Assembly (NCBI RefSeq): GCF_041224415.1 | Contig: NZ_JBGFFE010000008.1 | Span: 45,440 to 109,439, forward strand | DNA length: 64,000 bases | Direction: 5' to 3' | Source of the DNA: Clostridium_B lapidicellarium | GTDB lineage: Bacteria > Bacillota > Clostridia > Clostridiales > Clostridiaceae | Shown: in pieces, positions 62,712 through 64,000 of the stretch | Layout of the letters: every line of letters begins with the position of its first letter | How positions within the stretch are numbered: position 1 is the stretch's first letter | Translations under genes and position numbers: made by a program | Notes under the pieces: model-generated | The model's input: only the letters and a program-made list of their open reading frames with translations | What the model was told of the DNA's origin: nothing | Database searches by the model: none

Positions 62712-63302
62712 TTGATTAGAATAGGCCTTACAGGAGGAATAGGCAGTGGTAAAAGTACTGTTTCCAACATGCTTAGGGAAAAGGGAATAAAAATAATAGA
62801 TGCTGATAATACAGCCAGAGGTGTGATTGAAAGATATCCCGTCATAATGGACAGGATAAAATCAGTTTTTGGAAAAGAGTACGTGGATAATTCAGGAAAA
62901 CTTAAAAGGAAAGAATTTGGAAATTATATATTTTCACATAAAAATATGAGATCAAGGTATGAGAGTATTATAATTCCGTTTATTAAAAAAGATATATTAG
63001 GGGACATGGATAAATTGGAAAAAAGCAGTGAAGACATGTGTATAGTGGATGGAGCTACTATTGTTGAAAACCAGTTTTATAAAAATTTGGATTTGATTTT
63101 ACTGGTCTGGGTAAATGAGAGAGTTCAAATAGAGAGGGTAAAAAAAAGAGATAAGCTTACGGAGTCACAGGTAATCCAGAGGATAAACTCACAGATGTCC
63201 CTGGAGGAGAAGAAAAAGTATGCGGATTTTATATTGGATAATTCGGGTACATTGGATGAAACCAGAAATCAACTTGAGAAAATATTTGACAAGATCAAAT
63301 AA
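62712..63302 (+). CDS. coaE: Dephospho-CoA kinase
   Basis: Phosphorylates dephospho-CoA, the last step of coenzyme A synthesis. The 196-aa P-loop kinase begins IRIGLTGGIGSGKSTVSNML (Walker A) and has the DADNTARGV binding region and the late FILDNSGTLDETR. The TTG at 62712 gives the usual short start, with GAGAG 8 bases upstream; a GTG at 62703 is less likely. It follows polA closely, a common Gram-positive order, though the mutM gene often found between them is absent. Confidence 0.94.
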   Translation: MIRIGLTGGIGSGKSTVSNMLREKGIKIIDADNTARGVIERYPVIMDRIKSVFGKEYVDNSGKLKRKEFGNYIFSHKNMRSRYESIIIPFIKKDILGDMDKLEKSSEDMCIVDGATIVENQFYKNLDLILLVWVNERVQIERVKKRDKLTESQVIQRINSQMSLEEKKKYADFILDNSGTLDETRNQLEKIFDKIK

Positions 63303-63368
63303 CCTTTTATTTAGACAATATGAAGCTGTAGGGGGTGAAATGCCTTAAAATATTATTTTAGGGCTTTA

Positions 63369-63941
63369 ATGAGGAAATTTATAAGTAAAATAGTAGTAAT
63401 TTTACTAGTGGTAATAGCAGTGTTATTTTCAAAAAATATTATAAGGTACTATTTTCCTTTAAAATATTCAAATTATGTAGTGAAATATTCTCAGGAATAT
63501 AATTTGGACCCGCATTTTGTGATGGCTGTTATAAAAACGGAGAGCAATTTCAACCCAAATGTGAGATCCAGTAAAAATGCCGTAGGGCTTATGCAGATAA
63601 CTCCGGATACCGCTGGCTGGGCTGCAAGGGAAATGAATATAGGCAATTTTAATTATGGTATGTTGAATGATCCTAAATTTAACATTATGATGGGATGCTG
63701 GTATTTAAACAATTTGAATAGAGAGTTTAACGGCAATAAAAAACTCGTTTTGGCTGCCTACAATGGAGGAAGGGGCAATGTGCAGAAATGGCTGAAGGAC
63801 TCCCAGCATTCCACGGACGGGAAAAATCTTTATTACATACCGTTTAAGGAAACGGACAAGTATATAAAAAGGGTTGAAGTCAACTATAAAGTTTATAAAT
63901 ATTTATATCTAAAAATTGATACAGGCACTTTTTCTCAATAA
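63369..63941 (+). CDS. Lytic transglycosylase, SLT domain
   Basis: A 190-aa exported muramidase-type enzyme that cleaves peptidoglycan glycan strands to 1,6-anhydro ends. An N-terminal hydrophobic segment (about residues 8-25) is a signal or anchor. The SLT domain has the catalytic Glu in VIKTESNFNP, AVGLMQITP and LAAYNGGRGNVQKWL, all conserved. The ribosome binding site before the ATG is weak. It resembles clostridial proteins that lie beside coaE and polA. Confidence 0.92.
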   Translation: MRKFISKIVVILLVVIAVLFSKNIIRYYFPLKYSNYVVKYSQEYNLDPHFVMAVIKTESNFNPNVRSSKNAVGLMQITPDTAGWAAREMNIGNFNYGMLNDPKFNIMMGCWYLNNLNREFNGNKKLVLAAYNGGRGNVQKWLKDSQHSTDGKNLYYIPFKETDKYIKRVEVNYKVYKYLYLKIDTGTFSQ

Positions 63942-64000
63942 ATTTCTACATTTTTTATGTCAACTAATTTTGAAAATGTCCCAAAAAGTTTTAATTATTA

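Noticed and set aside
1..64000. CRISPR arrays, insertion sequences, prophage, rRNA or tRNA genes
   Set aside because: I found no spaced repeats, transposase or phage proteins, and no cloverleaf or rRNA segments on either strand.

Overview
The window is low-GC, densely packed DNA with Gram-positive spore-former gene content: a spoIIAA-spoIIAB-sigF operon, a six-cysteine SCIFF peptide with its radical-SAM maturase, a pdaA-type deacetylase, a ruvAB-queA-tgt-yajC-secDF run, and apt-relA-dtd-hemZ-hisS-aspS. Purine-rich ribosome binding sites and frequent TTG/GTG starts agree. This fits the genus Clostridium (Clostridiaceae); the species cannot be settled from the sequence alone. I see no rRNA, tRNA, insertion sequence, prophage or CRISPR array.

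Region 1 (about 60-21,330, all + strand) is a surface polysaccharide locus. It encodes a membrane-anchored nucleotide-sugar dehydratase, four glycosyltransferases of families 4 and 2, a WecG/TagA-type transferase, an initiating sugar-phosphate transferase, two MurJ/MviN-type flippases, two polymerase/ligase membrane proteins, two acyltransferase-3 proteins and an orphan solute-binding lipoprotein. An inner block (10,523-14,872) matches the pathway to UDP-di-N-acetylated mannosaminuronic acid (WbpA, WbpB, WbpD, WbpI), but the aminotransferase step (WbpE) is absent. Duplicated flippase, polymerase and acyltransferase genes suggest two assembled modules.

Region 2 (21,350-30,950) mixes regulation and development: an Rrf2 regulator with three cysteines facing a long inverted-repeat operator, a pdaA-like deacetylase, a solitary adenine methyltransferase that closely resembles Clostridioides difficile CamA, spermidine synthase behind a promoter and a folded leader, the spoIIA operon behind a sigma-H-like promoter, a class A penicillin-binding protein, and hypoxanthine phosphoribosyltransferase.

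Region 3 (31,100-49,260) holds an HflX GTPase with an N-terminal JAMM-like domain, rubredoxin, a nucleotidyltransferase, a MocR regulator, YigZ, YebC, a secreted ComEC-like hydrolase, then bofC-like/ruvA/ruvB/queA/tgt/yajC, the SCIFF system, secD/secF, and in the usual recJ position a short, catalytically degenerate RecJ-like protein, followed by apt.

Region 4 (49,300-64,000) is housekeeping: relA, dtd, a metallo-hydrolase, hemZ, hisS, aspS, a probable 6S RNA directly after aspS (the same neighbourhood as in Bacillus), a DUF6483-like protein, a hemolysin-III family membrane protein, a MEDS-like sensor protein, polA, coaE and a lytic transglycosylase.

The strongest leads for a second look are the CamA-like epigenetic methyltransferase, the folded speE leader that starts at the predicted transcription start, the degenerate RecJ, the JAMM-HflX fusion, the 21-bp perfect hairpin inside the SCIFF operon, and the hairpin-rich spoIIA leader.
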